Shown here: positions 46,869 to 56,120 of the stretch, piece after piece | Position numbering within the stretch: the stretch's first letter is position 1 | Layout: each line of letters starts with the position of its first letter | Origin: Rhizobium cauense | GTDB taxonomy: Bacteria > Pseudomonadota > Alphaproteobacteria > Rhizobiales > Rhizobiaceae | Assembly (NCBI RefSeq): GCF_019511525.1 | Contig: NZ_JAEUAT010000020.1 | Span: 62,001 to 126,000, forward strand | DNA length: 64,000 nt | Reading direction: 5' to 3' | Program-made: the position numbers and the translations under genes | The notes under the pieces: model-generated | What the model saw: the letters and a program-made list of their open reading frames with translations, nothing else | The model's database searches: none | Told to the model about the DNA's origin: nothing

Positions 46869-47140
46869 CTAATGTGTTGCAGCAGGCAGCCACCGATGCC
46901 ATGGCGATGGGACCGCTCGTTCTGGTTCCGGGGATGCAGGTCGAGCGGCCGATTGACATTTTGCGCGCAGGATCCGTAGGGATCGATGACAAAAGAACGA
47001 TCCTTGCGACATGGGCCTCGGATTTCTACGCGGTGGATTCGATGCCCGGCCTGAGGCACCTTCCTGGCACACCTGAGCCTGTCACGATTGACGAGATCCA
47101 AACCGCATTGAAGGAACTGGACGGTCGCGACGGTCACTGA
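46865..47140 (+). CDS. Hypothetical protein coupled to DUF982
   Basis: 91 aa. Begins inside the stop of the DUF982 gene (ATGA). No recognised domain; the sequence is mixed alpha/beta, no membrane helix or signal. Coupling suggests a functional partner of the DUF982 protein. Coding likely; function unknown. Confidence 0.6.
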   Translation: MTNVLQQAATDAMAMGPLVLVPGMQVERPIDILRAGSVGIDDKRTILATWASDFYAVDSMPGLRHLPGTPEPVTIDEIQTALKELDGRDGH

Positions 47141-47397
47141 TCGAAGATGCTCATGCGGGTGATTTGGACGTGCAGCCAAAAATGGGGTCAGGAGCCCCGG
47201 CTGAACTGGACCGGGCTGAAAGAGCTAACCGGTGCCCCACGTCCGCAGCGTAACGCTGTGCATCGGTTTTCGAAGGCGCCTTGCGCTCGGGATGGAAGTC
47301 ATTGCACCACGTTGCGAGCTACTATCACCGGTAGCGCAACTCGTGCAGAAGGAAGTCGACACGCGGTTAGCGCTTCGAGCAACAAGACGTGTTATCT

Positions 47398-47469
47398 TGA
47401 AGAAGCCCTAGATCCAACTGCTTTGGCAGCGACAGGGCAATCGATCCAAGTGTGGCTAGGGCTTCTTCA
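47398..47469. repeat. 14-bp perfect inverted repeat around 44 nt
   Basis: Arms TGAAGAAGCCCTAG (47398-47411) and CTAGGGCTTCTTCA (47456-47469), perfect over 14 bp. Could be termini of a miniature element or a long-stem RNA; no transposase nearby. Confidence 0.6.
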
Positions 47470-47701
47470 TACGAGGACTTGTTTGAGCCAGCTAAAACGG
47501 AACTCGTCCGTTTCTCCAAGAACAGGGAGAGCGGGGCTCATGCTATATCCTCGCACACCAAACCGTAATAGCTATGAAATGTTCCAGCCAGTAATTGCGT
47601 TTGAGGGGCTGAAGGTCATTGCTGCGATGCGGCGTAACCGTTCAGGCCGTCGTCACTTGCTGACCGTTCGGCCGAGCGCCGTCAGCGCGAGGCCACCTTC
47701 C

Positions 47702-47736
47702 TGCTGACAACGCAGCATTCCAGCGCGTTGTCAGCA
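47702..47736. repeat. 12-bp perfect hairpin
   Basis: Arms TGCTGACAACGC (47702-47713) and GCGTTGTCAGCA (47725-47736) with an 11-nt loop. No U-run on either side; candidate protein-binding dyad, sRNA stem or terminator remnant. Confidence 0.55.
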
Positions 47737-47870
47737 TCGTCTGTGTCATGGAATGATCAAAGGCGAAGCGCCGCGCAAAGAGCGAAAAAATCAGGACCGG
47801 CAACGAGCGTTCATCTAGCGAAGATGCCGGCCATCTATTATCTCCAGGCTAATCGCTGAAGGAGGTTGCT

Positions 47871-48173
47871 ATGCCGAACGATACGGCCAATGCCACCACT
47901 GCACCGCTTGTTGAGATATACCCCCCACGGCGCCCCGACAAAGGCCCGACGATTTTGTGCGACTGTTGCCGGATGCAAAAGAGCACGAGCGCTTTCGATG
48001 CAGACTGCTTGGGCATTTGCATGGACTGTCTCAAGGAAGACACTGTGCCTGACGATTTTTGGATCGATGCCGGCACCGAAAGCTGCACCCCCCTGCTTTG
48101 CAAAATCGGTGGGCAGATCGGTCAGGCTAAGTCCGACGTTGGCATGTCTGCTGCGCCAGTTCTGGATATCTGA
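47871..48173 (+). CDS. Small Cys-rich protein (zinc-knuckle-like)
   Basis: 100 aa, ATG 47871 with AAGGAGG six bases upstream. Contains CDCC and later a CMDC pair (near residues 30 and 50), spacing like a zinc ribbon, then acidic sequence. Not recognised. The strong ribosome-binding site supports expression. Confidence 0.55.
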   Translation: MPNDTANATTAPLVEIYPPRRPDKGPTILCDCCRMQKSTSAFDADCLGICMDCLKEDTVPDDFWIDAGTESCTPLLCKIGGQIGQAKSDVGMSAAPVLDI

Positions 48174-48792
48174 ACCTGGCCGCCGGTTAAAAGAGTGAAG
48201 ACCGATTCGCCTCCTTCGATCGTCCGGGCTGACCTTTTAAACGTCGCCTCGAATGCATGAGTGATATGCGTTTCATCAGCCATCGATTTAATCCCTTGTA
48301 TTACAACTGTTTGCGAGTATATCAAAATCCGGCTTCGCGAGACTGGCATTGCCAAAGAAGGATCAGACGGCCGCTAGGTTGGGCTATATCCCGCGCAAAC
48401 TATCGCGTTATGCAGCGGCGACGCCCGTCGTTGCGACAAACAGATGGACGTGGGAGTGGTCGTTCTTCGTCGCTATCGCAGGAAAAGAGCCCCGCAGATG
48501 GCGAAGCGGGGCTTGGAGTTGAGGGACATCTGGACCGGGACAGGAGCAAAGTGAGGGAAACCCCTGCCTCGTGCGCGCTAAACGCGGAGCGCCGCCATTC
48601 GTTCCGCCCAACTTCGAAATTCCATGCGACGCAGGTGCCGTCCCCGTAACGGCTCGGGTGGCCAGAAGTCGCGAGCGCGGAGTGTCCTGGTCGTGTCGCA
48701 CCTATTCGGCCTCATATCCTGCGTCGTGAAGTTCAGGCCTTCATCAAGGAGGGACTGACACTCTCGTCGAATGTCCTAGCTTTGTTCGACCG
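48174..48792. other. Gap between small Cys-rich gene and zwf
   Basis: 619 nt. Contains the minus-strand terminator at 48488-48513. Minus frames at 48122-48355 and 48408-48701 have no recognised domain. I see no gene I would call. Confidence 0.35.
48488..48513 (-). terminator. Intrinsic terminator, minus strand
   Basis: Perfect 8-bp stem AGCCCCGC / GCGGGGCT with a 10-nt loop, followed on the minus strand by CTTTTCC. It would end transcripts reading leftward from zwf, about 280 nt downstream of its stop. Confidence 0.6.
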
Positions 48793-50262
48793 TCAGTTTC
48801 CCTTTGCCGAATCCCGCCAGGCCCGCTCAAACGGCAGGCGCCATGCATGCGGGGCAATGAGTTGGTGGATGGACTTCGGTCCCCACCCCCCCTGATCGTA
48901 GAGGCGCACGGGTGGCGGATTGTCGAGCAGTGGTTGGGAAACCTCCCAGAGCCGCTCGATACCTTCGGCCGTCGTGAATAGCGTATGGTCACCGCGCATC
49001 GCATCGAGGATCAGACGCTCGTAGGCCTCCAGAACCTCGCCGATGAGGCCGGTTTCACTCATGGCGAATTGTAGCGACAGTTTGTCGAGCCGAAAGCCCG
49101 GGCCAGGGCGCTTGCCATAGAAGGAAAGTGAGACTTTGGAGGCATCCGCGAGATCGAATGTAAGATGGTCCGGTCCCTGGGCTCCCACGCCGGAGCCTGC
49201 TGGGAACATCGACTTCGGCGGCTCACGAAATGCGATCGAGATAATGCGTTGCCCCTCGGCCATGCGCTTTCCGGTGCGCAAGAAGAAGGGCACGCCAGCC
49301 CAGCGCCAGTTGTCGATGGCGCATTTGAGGGCGATAAAGGTATCAGTGTCGCTTTCGGGATCGACTCCAGGTTCCTTGCGGTAGCCGATATACTGGCCGC
49401 GAACTACGTCTCGCGGCTCGATCGGCAACATGGAGCGGAACACTTTGTTCTTCTCTTCCGATATTGGCGCGGGCTCCAAGGCAGTCGGTGGCTCCATTGC
49501 CATGAAAGCCAGGATCTGGAAGAGGTGTGTCACCACCATGTCTCGATAGGCGCCGGTGGTCTCGTAAAAAGCAGCACGAGTGGCAAGACCCAACGTCTCC
49601 GGAACGTCGATCTGCACATGGTCGATGAAGTTGCGGTTCCAGATCGGTTCGAACAGCCCATTAGCAAATCGGAAGGCCAAGATGTTCTGCGCAGGTTCTT
49701 TGCCAAGGAAATGATCAATGCGGAAGATCTGGCTTTCGTCGAATACTTCGTGCAGCTTCTTGTTCAGCTCAACGGCGCTGGCGAGGTCCGTTCCGAACGG
49801 CTTTTCCATGATGATACGTGAACGTTCGGTCAGCCCGGCCTGCGCGAGGAGTTGTACGGCAGGAAGGGCGGCGTTTGGTGGCACGGATAAATAATGCACG
49901 CGCCTTGTTTCAGGGCCAAGCGCTTCCTCCGCCCGCCTAACGGCTTCCCTTAGCGCATCAGCGCCGGCCGCCAGTGGTACGTAGTCAAGCGACGCCGCGA
50001 ACTCTTGCCACTCGGGCTCCGCGAACTTACGCGTCAAAAACTTGTCGAGCGAGTCACGGGCAATGGCGCGGAACCCATCGGCGTCTATATCGTCGAGGGA
50101 GACGGCGATGATGCGGCAGCCCGGGATGAAACCCGCATTGGTGAGGTGGAACAACCCAGTTAGCAGTTTTCGCCGTGACAGGTCACCCGTCGCACCGACG
50201 AGCACGACGACCTGTGGGTAGCCGGGGCCGACCCGTGTTGGATTCTTGCGCAATAGACCCAT
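48793..50262 (-). CDS. zwf: Glucose-6-phosphate 1-dehydrogenase
   Basis: 489 aa from ATG 50262; a TTG two codons further upstream is possible. NADP-binding motif GATGDLSRRKL, and the active-site signature RIDHFLGKE with its catalytic Lys, and the EPIWN motif. It oxidises glucose-6-phosphate to 6-phosphogluconolactone with NADP, entry to the oxidative pentose phosphate and Entner-Doudoroff pathways. No pgl or edd is adjacent, so this may be an isolated additional copy. Confidence 0.95.
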   Translation of the reverse strand: MGLLRKNPTRVGPGYPQVVVLVGATGDLSRRKLLTGLFHLTNAGFIPGCRIIAVSLDDIDADGFRAIARDSLDKFLTRKFAEPEWQEFAASLDYVPLAAGADALREAVRRAEEALGPETRRVHYLSVPPNAALPAVQLLAQAGLTERSRIIMEKPFGTDLASAVELNKKLHEVFDESQIFRIDHFLGKEPAQNILAFRFANGLFEPIWNRNFIDHVQIDVPETLGLATRAAFYETTGAYRDMVVTHLFQILAFMAMEPPTALEPAPISEEKNKVFRSMLPIEPRDVVRGQYIGYRKEPGVDPESDTDTFIALKCAIDNWRWAGVPFFLRTGKRMAEGQRIISIAFREPPKSMFPAGSGVGAQGPDHLTFDLADASKVSLSFYGKRPGPGFRLDKLSLQFAMSETGLIGEVLEAYERLILDAMRGDHTLFTTAEGIERLWEVSQPLLDNPPPVRLYDQGGWGPKSIHQLIAPHAWRLPFERAWRDSAKGN

Positions 50263-50467
50263 CCTCAAGTCTTGCGTTGTGCCTTGGGATGGGGCTGGCC
50301 CTGCCTGGAACCGCCGCTAAGCGGCCATTTTCGTGCGTGAGGCCATGTCGTTGAAGCTCATCCCTCTAAGTGTCATAGAGGCATGGATTGCGTGGTGGAG
50401 CAAGTGGCGGTCGCGATATCGGCGCGACGCCCTCGCCAGCGGCTGCCAACCTCTGGGCGACAAGGCC

Positions 50468-51331
50468 TTACAAGCTATCCGGAAAGCGGTAATTCATTCT
50501 TGTGTAGATCTGTTCAAATTCGCTCGCGAGAAGATTGGCGTGTGAGATGTTTGGCTCGTCGTCAGAAGGCTGTGCGGTTTCGACGACGAATGTCTTTACG
50601 CCCCGACGCAAGCCTTCGTTCAAACGCGCGGTTATCAGCGCCTTCTGTGCCCCCCGATTGCGAAACTCGGGAACCGTTGCGCCACCACCAAGCCAAGCCA
50701 ATCTTTCTGAAGCATACATGATGCCGGTCGCAATCAACCTGCCGTTCAGCACACCAAAGAAACAGGTCCAGCCTATCTTGCCGACGATCGCAGACCAAAG
50801 TGGCGCCAGGCTCGCTGGAAAGGAAAATCCGGCGCACATCATCGAGCCGAAGATCTCGGCCTCATCAACTCTGACCTTTCGGGTGGTGATCTCGCCGGCA
50901 TGACTAAGAGGAGCCGACGGGGCTGCTCGTCGCAGCTTTGCCCATCCCTTGCCCTCGGGAAGGAGCCTCCGTTCCCTTATCCAATCGTGGGTCTGTCGAG
51001 GAGCAGCTGCAGCGTTGATTTGCAGGTAGCGACGGCCCGCCTTCTTAACCATCCACTCATACGCCTTTTCGAGGTCCTCGAGTGCGGCAAGACCGAGGAT
51101 ACGGTTAAGACCGATGGCAGGGGCGGCAGGCAGCGATATTGCGCAACCTCGACCCAATTGCATGCAGCGAAACGCGTTCTCGTCTATAACCGTCTGGGGT
51201 GTAAGCATGAAGAGGTCGATGAATGCCCTCGCTTCGATGAGGTCTTCTTCAGGTGCCAATTGGGGCGATGCTGAAGGGTGATCCATGGTAGTGTCCTTGA
51301 TCCGTTGACAGGCGAAATTCACCGCATCCAT
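50468..51331 (-). CDS. GNAT-like acetyltransferase
   Basis: 287 aa, ATG 51331 overlaps the upstream stop by one base (TAATG) with GGAGG upstream. C-terminal GNAT-type fold: FGVLNGRLIATG, then AWLGGGATVPEFRNRGAQKAL, the acetyl-CoA loop (R-N-R-G-A). The N-terminal half is helical and unassigned. Substrate unknown. Co-transcribed with the PNPOx-family gene. Confidence 0.75.
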   Translation of the reverse strand: MDAVNFACQRIKDTTMDHPSASPQLAPEEDLIEARAFIDLFMLTPQTVIDENAFRCMQLGRGCAISLPAAPAIGLNRILGLAALEDLEKAYEWMVKKAGRRYLQINAAAAPRQTHDWIRERRLLPEGKGWAKLRRAAPSAPLSHAGEITTRKVRVDEAEIFGSMMCAGFSFPASLAPLWSAIVGKIGWTCFFGVLNGRLIATGIMYASERLAWLGGGATVPEFRNRGAQKALITARLNEGLRRGVKTFVVETAQPSDDEPNISHANLLASEFEQIYTRMNYRFPDSL

Positions 51332-51957
51332 TACTTGCCTCCCGGGTCCTTGAGCCGAGCACGCAGTTCTGCATTCTCCGATTCCAGCTGAACCAAGCGC
51401 TCACGCAGTGGCGTCACAGCTTTCTCGACTTCGTGTTCGGTATAACGAGGAGTGATATGCTGCGGACAATTCCAATCGAAGGCTTCCAGTCGTAGTCGGA
51501 AAATCCGTTCGGCCTTTGCTCGATAACCGGTATCGTAAACACGGTTGGTCATTACGGGGTCGGCATCGAGTGTCAATTTCTCGACGTGCATGTAAATCTT
51601 GAGGCGAGCGCGCCGCGGGTAGTCGACTAGGAAAAGGCACGCCCGATCATTTGCGACAAAATTGCCGGTACTAATATACTGGCGGTTACCCCTGTAGTCC
51701 GCAAAAGCCAGCGTCTTGTTGTCAAGGATTTTGAGAAATCCCTGTGGCCCTCCACGATGCTGAACATACGGCCATCCGGTTTCTGACACCGATGCAATGT
51801 AGAAGCTGTCTCGAGCAGCGATGAAGGCTAGTTCGTTTTCAGTAAAACTATCGGACTCTCGATCATGGTCGCCCAACCAGATCTGATCGGCACCCATTTC
51901 AGATTGGGCCAGCCGCACAGTCGGAGTGATTGCAACATCCAAAAAATGGTAAGGCAT
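51331..51957 (-). CDS. Pyridoxamine 5'-phosphate oxidase family protein
   Basis: 208 aa. Flavin-binding split-barrel: TGWPYVQHRGGPQGFLK and FVANDRACLFLVDYP. Family members bind FMN, F420 or heme; canonical PNPOx activity is not implied. C-terminal coiled region with LVQLESENAELRARL. First gene of a two-gene minus-strand operon. Confidence 0.83.
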   Translation of the reverse strand: MPYHFLDVAITPTVRLAQSEMGADQIWLGDHDRESDSFTENELAFIAARDSFYIASVSETGWPYVQHRGGPQGFLKILDNKTLAFADYRGNRQYISTGNFVANDRACLFLVDYPRRARLKIYMHVEKLTLDADPVMTNRVYDTGYRAKAERIFRLRLEAFDWNCPQHITPRYTEHEVEKAVTPLRERLVQLESENAELRARLKDPGGK

Positions 51958-52057
51958 TGGTGATCTCCAAAGTACGGCATGTCAGAACCACTGTTTTGGC
52001 GGTGCGACCTCAGCTTGGCGGAACTCTGGTCACACCGCCGGCGACCGCGCCTTGCGG

Positions 52058-53032
52058 TCATTTTCCTGCGATATTGCGATCCAGGAAGTCGTTGATGAGC
52101 GGAGCAGCGACGTCGAGCTTCTCTTCAAGCAGGAAGTGACCTGAGTTCAGGATATGAATCTCGGCATCCGGAAGATCCTTGAGATAGGGATGAGCGCCGG
52201 CCTCTGGAAAGATAAAATCGTTCTTGCCCCAAACGATGAGTGTGGGTGGTTTGCGCTCACGGAAGAAGCTCTGGAAAGCGGGGTAAAGCGGCACGTTGGT
52301 GCGATAGTCATACAGCATATCAAGCTGGATGTCCTTGTTCCCCGGCCGGTCCAGCAAAGCCTGGTCATGAACCCAGTTGTCAGGGCTGATGCGCGACACG
52401 TCTTCCATGCCATCAGTATACTGGAACTTTGTCGTCTCCAGCGTGACCAGACTGGAGAGCGCTTCGCGGCTCTTCTCTGACCCATCGGTCCAGTAGGTCT
52501 TGATGGGATCCCAAAACTCCTTCAGTCCTTCCTCATAGGCATTTCCATTCTGGATGATCAACGCACTGACACGTTCGGGATGTTTTAGCGCCAGGCGGTA
52601 ACCCACAGGTGCACCATAATCCATCACGTACATTGCGTAGCGTTTGACGGCCAGGTGATCCAGCAACTTGTCTACGATATTTGCGACGCCGCTAAACGTA
52701 TAGGCAAATTGGCTTCGATCGGGGGAGGCGCTTTGCCCGTAACCCGGATAGTCCGGCGCGATAACATGGTATCGGTCTGCAAGGAGCGGGATCAGATTCC
52801 GGAACATGTGAGAGGACGTCGGAAAACCATGGAGTAGCAGGACGACCGGAGCGTCAGCAGGACCGGCTTCCCGGTAGAAGATGTCAACACCCTCGATCTT
52901 TGCGGTTCGGTAGTGGATGGGAACCGGTGCTTCGTGAACGGTTGACACGGCTTGCGCAGGAAGCACTGAAACTAATGTTGTGGCAGTCATGCTGGCGGTT
53001 GCCAGCATCAGGCACATAATTAAGCTACGCAT
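52058..53032 (-). CDS. Exported alpha/beta hydrolase with Asp nucleophile
   Basis: 324 aa from ATG 53032 (GGGAGAA upstream). Sec signal peptide of about 29 residues ending in PAQA. Alpha/beta fold with HGFPTSSHMF; the nucleophile elbow reads VMDYGAPVG, Asp instead of Ser, as in epoxide hydrolases and haloalkane/fluoroacetate dehalogenases. His in SGHFLLEE. Thus a periplasmic or secreted epoxide hydrolase or dehalogenase-like enzyme is likely. Confidence 0.85.
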   Translation of the reverse strand: MRSLIMCLMLATASMTATTLVSVLPAQAVSTVHEAPVPIHYRTAKIEGVDIFYREAGPADAPVVLLLHGFPTSSHMFRNLIPLLADRYHVIAPDYPGYGQSASPDRSQFAYTFSGVANIVDKLLDHLAVKRYAMYVMDYGAPVGYRLALKHPERVSALIIQNGNAYEEGLKEFWDPIKTYWTDGSEKSREALSSLVTLETTKFQYTDGMEDVSRISPDNWVHDQALLDRPGNKDIQLDMLYDYRTNVPLYPAFQSFFRERKPPTLIVWGKNDFIFPEAGAHPYLKDLPDAEIHILNSGHFLLEEKLDVAAPLINDFLDRNIAGK

Positions 53033-53474
53033 GATGTTCTCCCCAAAAATTCGCGACGAAAACTGAATTCGAACAGGGCCGCTGATGGTCGTTCCGACCA
53101 ACCAACTGCCGTCAAGATATGCAATGACATCCGAGGCTGTTGCTTCGGGTCAGGAAAAGGGCAGGAGTGTGGAATTCGATGCACTCAAATGTTCGGTGTG
53201 TTCGCGACAGTGGACCAGCCAACATCGTCGTTCAACAAGGACCGCGATGCACAGTAGTAGGAGGGTTTTCGATCGCTCTCAATTGCGATCTAGGTCACGC
53301 GTAGCTAGACGTTGGCATTGCCTCAATAGACTTTCGTATATCGATTTGTCCTTACGCAACTCACAGAAATCCCGTAACTATTTCCGGCGGACGATCGACC
53401 AACTTTCGACTATCCTGACCTGGAGTCGAAATTTCTGGGCTCCGGAGCGTCTCAAACTCTGAACGGAGGGGGTA
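53033..53474. other. Intergenic region
   Basis: 442 nt between divergent hydrolase and triple-PAS kinase genes. No coding signal recognised. The kinase ribosome-binding site GGAGGGGG lies at its right end. Promoters of both genes are expected here but no box pair stood out. Confidence 0.35.
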
Positions 53475-55382
53475 GTGGAACGAGAGCCGGACACCGATCC
53501 CATTATCGATCTGATCCCAGCTATGGTCTGGTCAGCAACGTCGGAAGGCATGCTGGATTTCGCTAATCAGCATTTTCTCGAGTTTATCGGCGCGCCGCTT
53601 GAGGAAATCTCCGGGGTGGGATTCTACAAGCTATTTCACCCTGAAGACACGCAGCATCTTGCTTCTGAATGGCATGAGATCATGGCCTCGAAAACCGCCA
53701 GGGAGGTCGTCGGCAGACTGAGGCGTGCAGATGGCAAATATCGTTGGTGCACGCTTCGGCAGAAGCCGCGGCTCGATGCCGAAGGAAACGTCGTAAGATG
53801 GTATGGCGTGGTCCTTGATATCGAAGACCGCAAGCAGGCCGAAAACGCATTGAAGGCAACGAAGACTGCCCTTGCGGCGAGTGAAGAAAACCTCAGTCTC
53901 ATTATCAATTCGCTGCCTGTTCTCGTATGGTCAGCGCGGCCGGACGGTAGTGCCGATTTTGTCAATCAAAGCTGGTTGGACTACGCTGGTCGTCCCGCCG
54001 ACCAAATCCTCGAATGGGGTTTCCTCGACCTTTACCATCCCGACGATATTCCAGGTATGGTCGACATCTGGAAGAGAGATCTCGAGCATTCCGACCACAC
54101 TGTTCTTAAAGGACGTATTCGTGGTGCCGACGGGAACTATCGTTGGTTCTACTTCGCTGGGCGCAAATTGGTCGATGCCAACGGCGTCGTACGTTGGTTC
54201 GGTGTCAACATCGATATCGAAGACCTCCAGTGCGCGGAGAATGCTCTTCGTGAGAGTGAATCTGCGCTCAGGGAGAGCGAACGCAATCTAAATCTTATCA
54301 TCAACACGATACCGGCCATGGCGTGGTCTTGCACACCGGATGGCCGGTTGGAATACTGGAACCAGAATCTCATCGATTTCGTCGGCTTGCCCTTTGAGGA
54401 GATCGTCGGATTTGGTTTCTACCGCATGTTCCATCCTGATGATGTCGAGCGGATGCGAGTCTCCTGGGAGGACATCATTCAGTCAAAGCGGGGTCGCCCG
54501 GTTGATGCCCGCATCAGACGGGCTGACGGTGAGTACCGGTGGTTCAATCTTCGGCAAAACCCCCTTCTGGATTCAGACGGAAATGTTGTGAGATGGTACG
54601 GTGTCGTCGTTGATATCGAGGATCGTAAACGGGCAGAGGAGTCCTTGCGACAAAGTCAAAGTGACCTGGCGCATGTGACGCGGATGACGGCCACCGGTGA
54701 GCTTGCAGTTTCAATCGCCCACGAAGTAAACCAGCCGTTGATGGCAATTGTTACGAACGCGGGCACTTGCCTGCGTTGGCTCCAGCCTGGACACACCGAC
54801 CTGGAACAGGCTCGCCTGGCAGCTGAAAGGATCGTCAAAGATGGCCATCGCGCGGGTGATATCATCACCACTATCCGCGCCATGGCTCAGAAGTTGCCTG
54901 CTCGAATTGAGCAAACTGACTTTAAACCTGCTGTCCGCGAGGTGCTGGATCTATTGAGAGGCGAGCTTCAAAGACGCGAAATAGAGGTTATTCTTGATAT
55001 GTCAGATGCGCCCATCGAGGTCATTGGCGACCGAACCCAATTGCAACAGGTGGTTTTAAACTTGGTCATGAACAGCGCCGAGGCGATGACAAATTCCTCA
55101 AGGGCGAGACGTATTGCTCTTCGATGTGCTGCGGACGAGCAGCTTGTGAGCGTGAGTGTCTCAGACACAGGTCGCGGGGTGCCGATCGACGAGTTGGATC
55201 GGGTTTTCGAAGCCTTCTACAGCACGAAAGCCGACGGCATCGGAATGGGCCTGTCAATATGCCGTTCAATTGTCGAAGCCCATGGTGGTCGCATTTGGGC
55301 TTCAGCAGGGGAGAATGGGGTTGGTAGCTTGTTCACCTTCACCTTGCCAATGTTGGAAGGCGAGAGCACCCATGGTCGATGA
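53475..55382 (+). CDS. Triple-PAS sensor histidine kinase (FixL-like)
   Basis: 635 aa, GTG start with GGAGGGGG upstream. Three very similar PAS/PAC modules (about 8-125, 138-255, 268-385), each with W-Y/F-G-V-x-x-DIEDRK ends. HisKA domain with IAHEVNQPLMAIV and an ATPase domain with VLNLVMNSAEAM, DTGRGVP and GIGMGLSICRSIV. No transmembrane helix: cytoplasmic sensor. Pairs with the FixJ-like regulator whose start lies 11 nt inside its 3' end. Ligand unknown; no heme-PAS signature that I can identify. Confidence 0.9.
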   Translation: MEREPDTDPIIDLIPAMVWSATSEGMLDFANQHFLEFIGAPLEEISGVGFYKLFHPEDTQHLASEWHEIMASKTAREVVGRLRRADGKYRWCTLRQKPRLDAEGNVVRWYGVVLDIEDRKQAENALKATKTALAASEENLSLIINSLPVLVWSARPDGSADFVNQSWLDYAGRPADQILEWGFLDLYHPDDIPGMVDIWKRDLEHSDHTVLKGRIRGADGNYRWFYFAGRKLVDANGVVRWFGVNIDIEDLQCAENALRESESALRESERNLNLIINTIPAMAWSCTPDGRLEYWNQNLIDFVGLPFEEIVGFGFYRMFHPDDVERMRVSWEDIIQSKRGRPVDARIRRADGEYRWFNLRQNPLLDSDGNVVRWYGVVVDIEDRKRAEESLRQSQSDLAHVTRMTATGELAVSIAHEVNQPLMAIVTNAGTCLRWLQPGHTDLEQARLAAERIVKDGHRAGDIITTIRAMAQKLPARIEQTDFKPAVREVLDLLRGELQRREIEVILDMSDAPIEVIGDRTQLQQVVLNLVMNSAEAMTNSSRARRIALRCAADEQLVSVSVSDTGRGVPIDELDRVFEAFYSTKADGIGMGLSICRSIVEAHGGRIWASAGENGVGSLFTFTLPMLEGESTHGR

Positions 55383-55995
55383 ACGCAAAAGGGGCCGACC
55401 GACGGTCATCATCATCGATGACGACAAGAGTGTCCGCGAAGCGTTGAGAGGACTTTTTGAATCAGTCGGGTTGATCGCCGAGACCCACGGCTCTGTGGCC
55501 GAATTCCTTGCTGCGGATGACCCTGATCGAGCAGGGTGCATCGTTTTGGATATTCGCTTGCCGGGTCAAAGCGGGCTGGAGTTTCAAGAGGAGCTTGCCA
55601 AAAGTAGGCACCCCAGGTCTGTCGTGCTGATCAGCGCTCATGTCGATGTGGCGATGGCAGTCCGCGCCATGAAGGCCGGGGCCATCGATGTCCTGACCAA
55701 GCCGGTACGAGAGCAGGACTTGCTCGAAGCAGTGAACCGCGCTTTGGCAAGTGATAACGCCCGGCGCGAAGAGGCAACCCAAACGGCTTCATTGCGACTG
55801 ATGTATTCCAAACTAACTGAGCGGGAGCGGCAGATCATGTCATTGGTTGTCGAGGGGAAGCTGAACAAACAGATCGCCGCTGAGGTTCAGCTCGCCGAGG
55901 CTACCGTGAAGCTCCATCGCGGCCACATGATGCGCAAAATGCGCGCATTGTCTGTTGCTGATTTGGTAAGGATTGCCGGGATTCTAAAACTTTGA
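55372..55995 (+). CDS. FixJ-family response regulator
   Basis: 207 aa from ATG 55372, overlapping the kinase by 11 nt; the longer upstream frame is inside the kinase. Receiver with IIDDDKSVRE and phospho-Asp in VLDIRLPG, switch VLISAHVD, Lys in VLTKPV; LuxR-type HTH with LTERERQIMSLVVEGKLNKQ and ATVKLHRGHMMRKM. Transcription factor for the adjacent kinase. Confidence 0.91.
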   Translation: MVDERKRGRPTVIIIDDDKSVREALRGLFESVGLIAETHGSVAEFLAADDPDRAGCIVLDIRLPGQSGLEFQEELAKSRHPRSVVLISAHVDVAMAVRAMKAGAIDVLTKPVREQDLLEAVNRALASDNARREEATQTASLRLMYSKLTERERQIMSLVVEGKLNKQIAAEVQLAEATVKLHRGHMMRKMRALSVADLVRIAGILKL

Positions 55996-56120
55996 GGTAA
56001 TCGCTGTTCCGGGCCTATTGGGCGTCGCTCGCACGGATAGCGATCCTCGAGCATCTACGTGACAGCTTCAGCGTTGTTAAATGTCGCGCAAGAAAACACG
56101 CGCGCCTCCAACAGGTGGGA

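Larger units (their letters stand above)
47141..47870. other. Intergenic region with strong inverted repeats
   Basis: 730 nt without a recognised gene; the long plus frame (47147-47707) has an unstructured amino-acid composition and no domain. It carries two perfect inverted repeats, listed separately. Confidence 0.5.

Noticed and set aside
47147..47707. 186-aa plus frame
   Set aside because: Unstructured composition, crosses the 14-bp inverted repeat, no domain or ribosome-binding site.
48122..48355. Minus 77-aa frame overlapping the Cys-rich gene
   Set aside because: Overlaps a better-supported gene and has no recognisable features.
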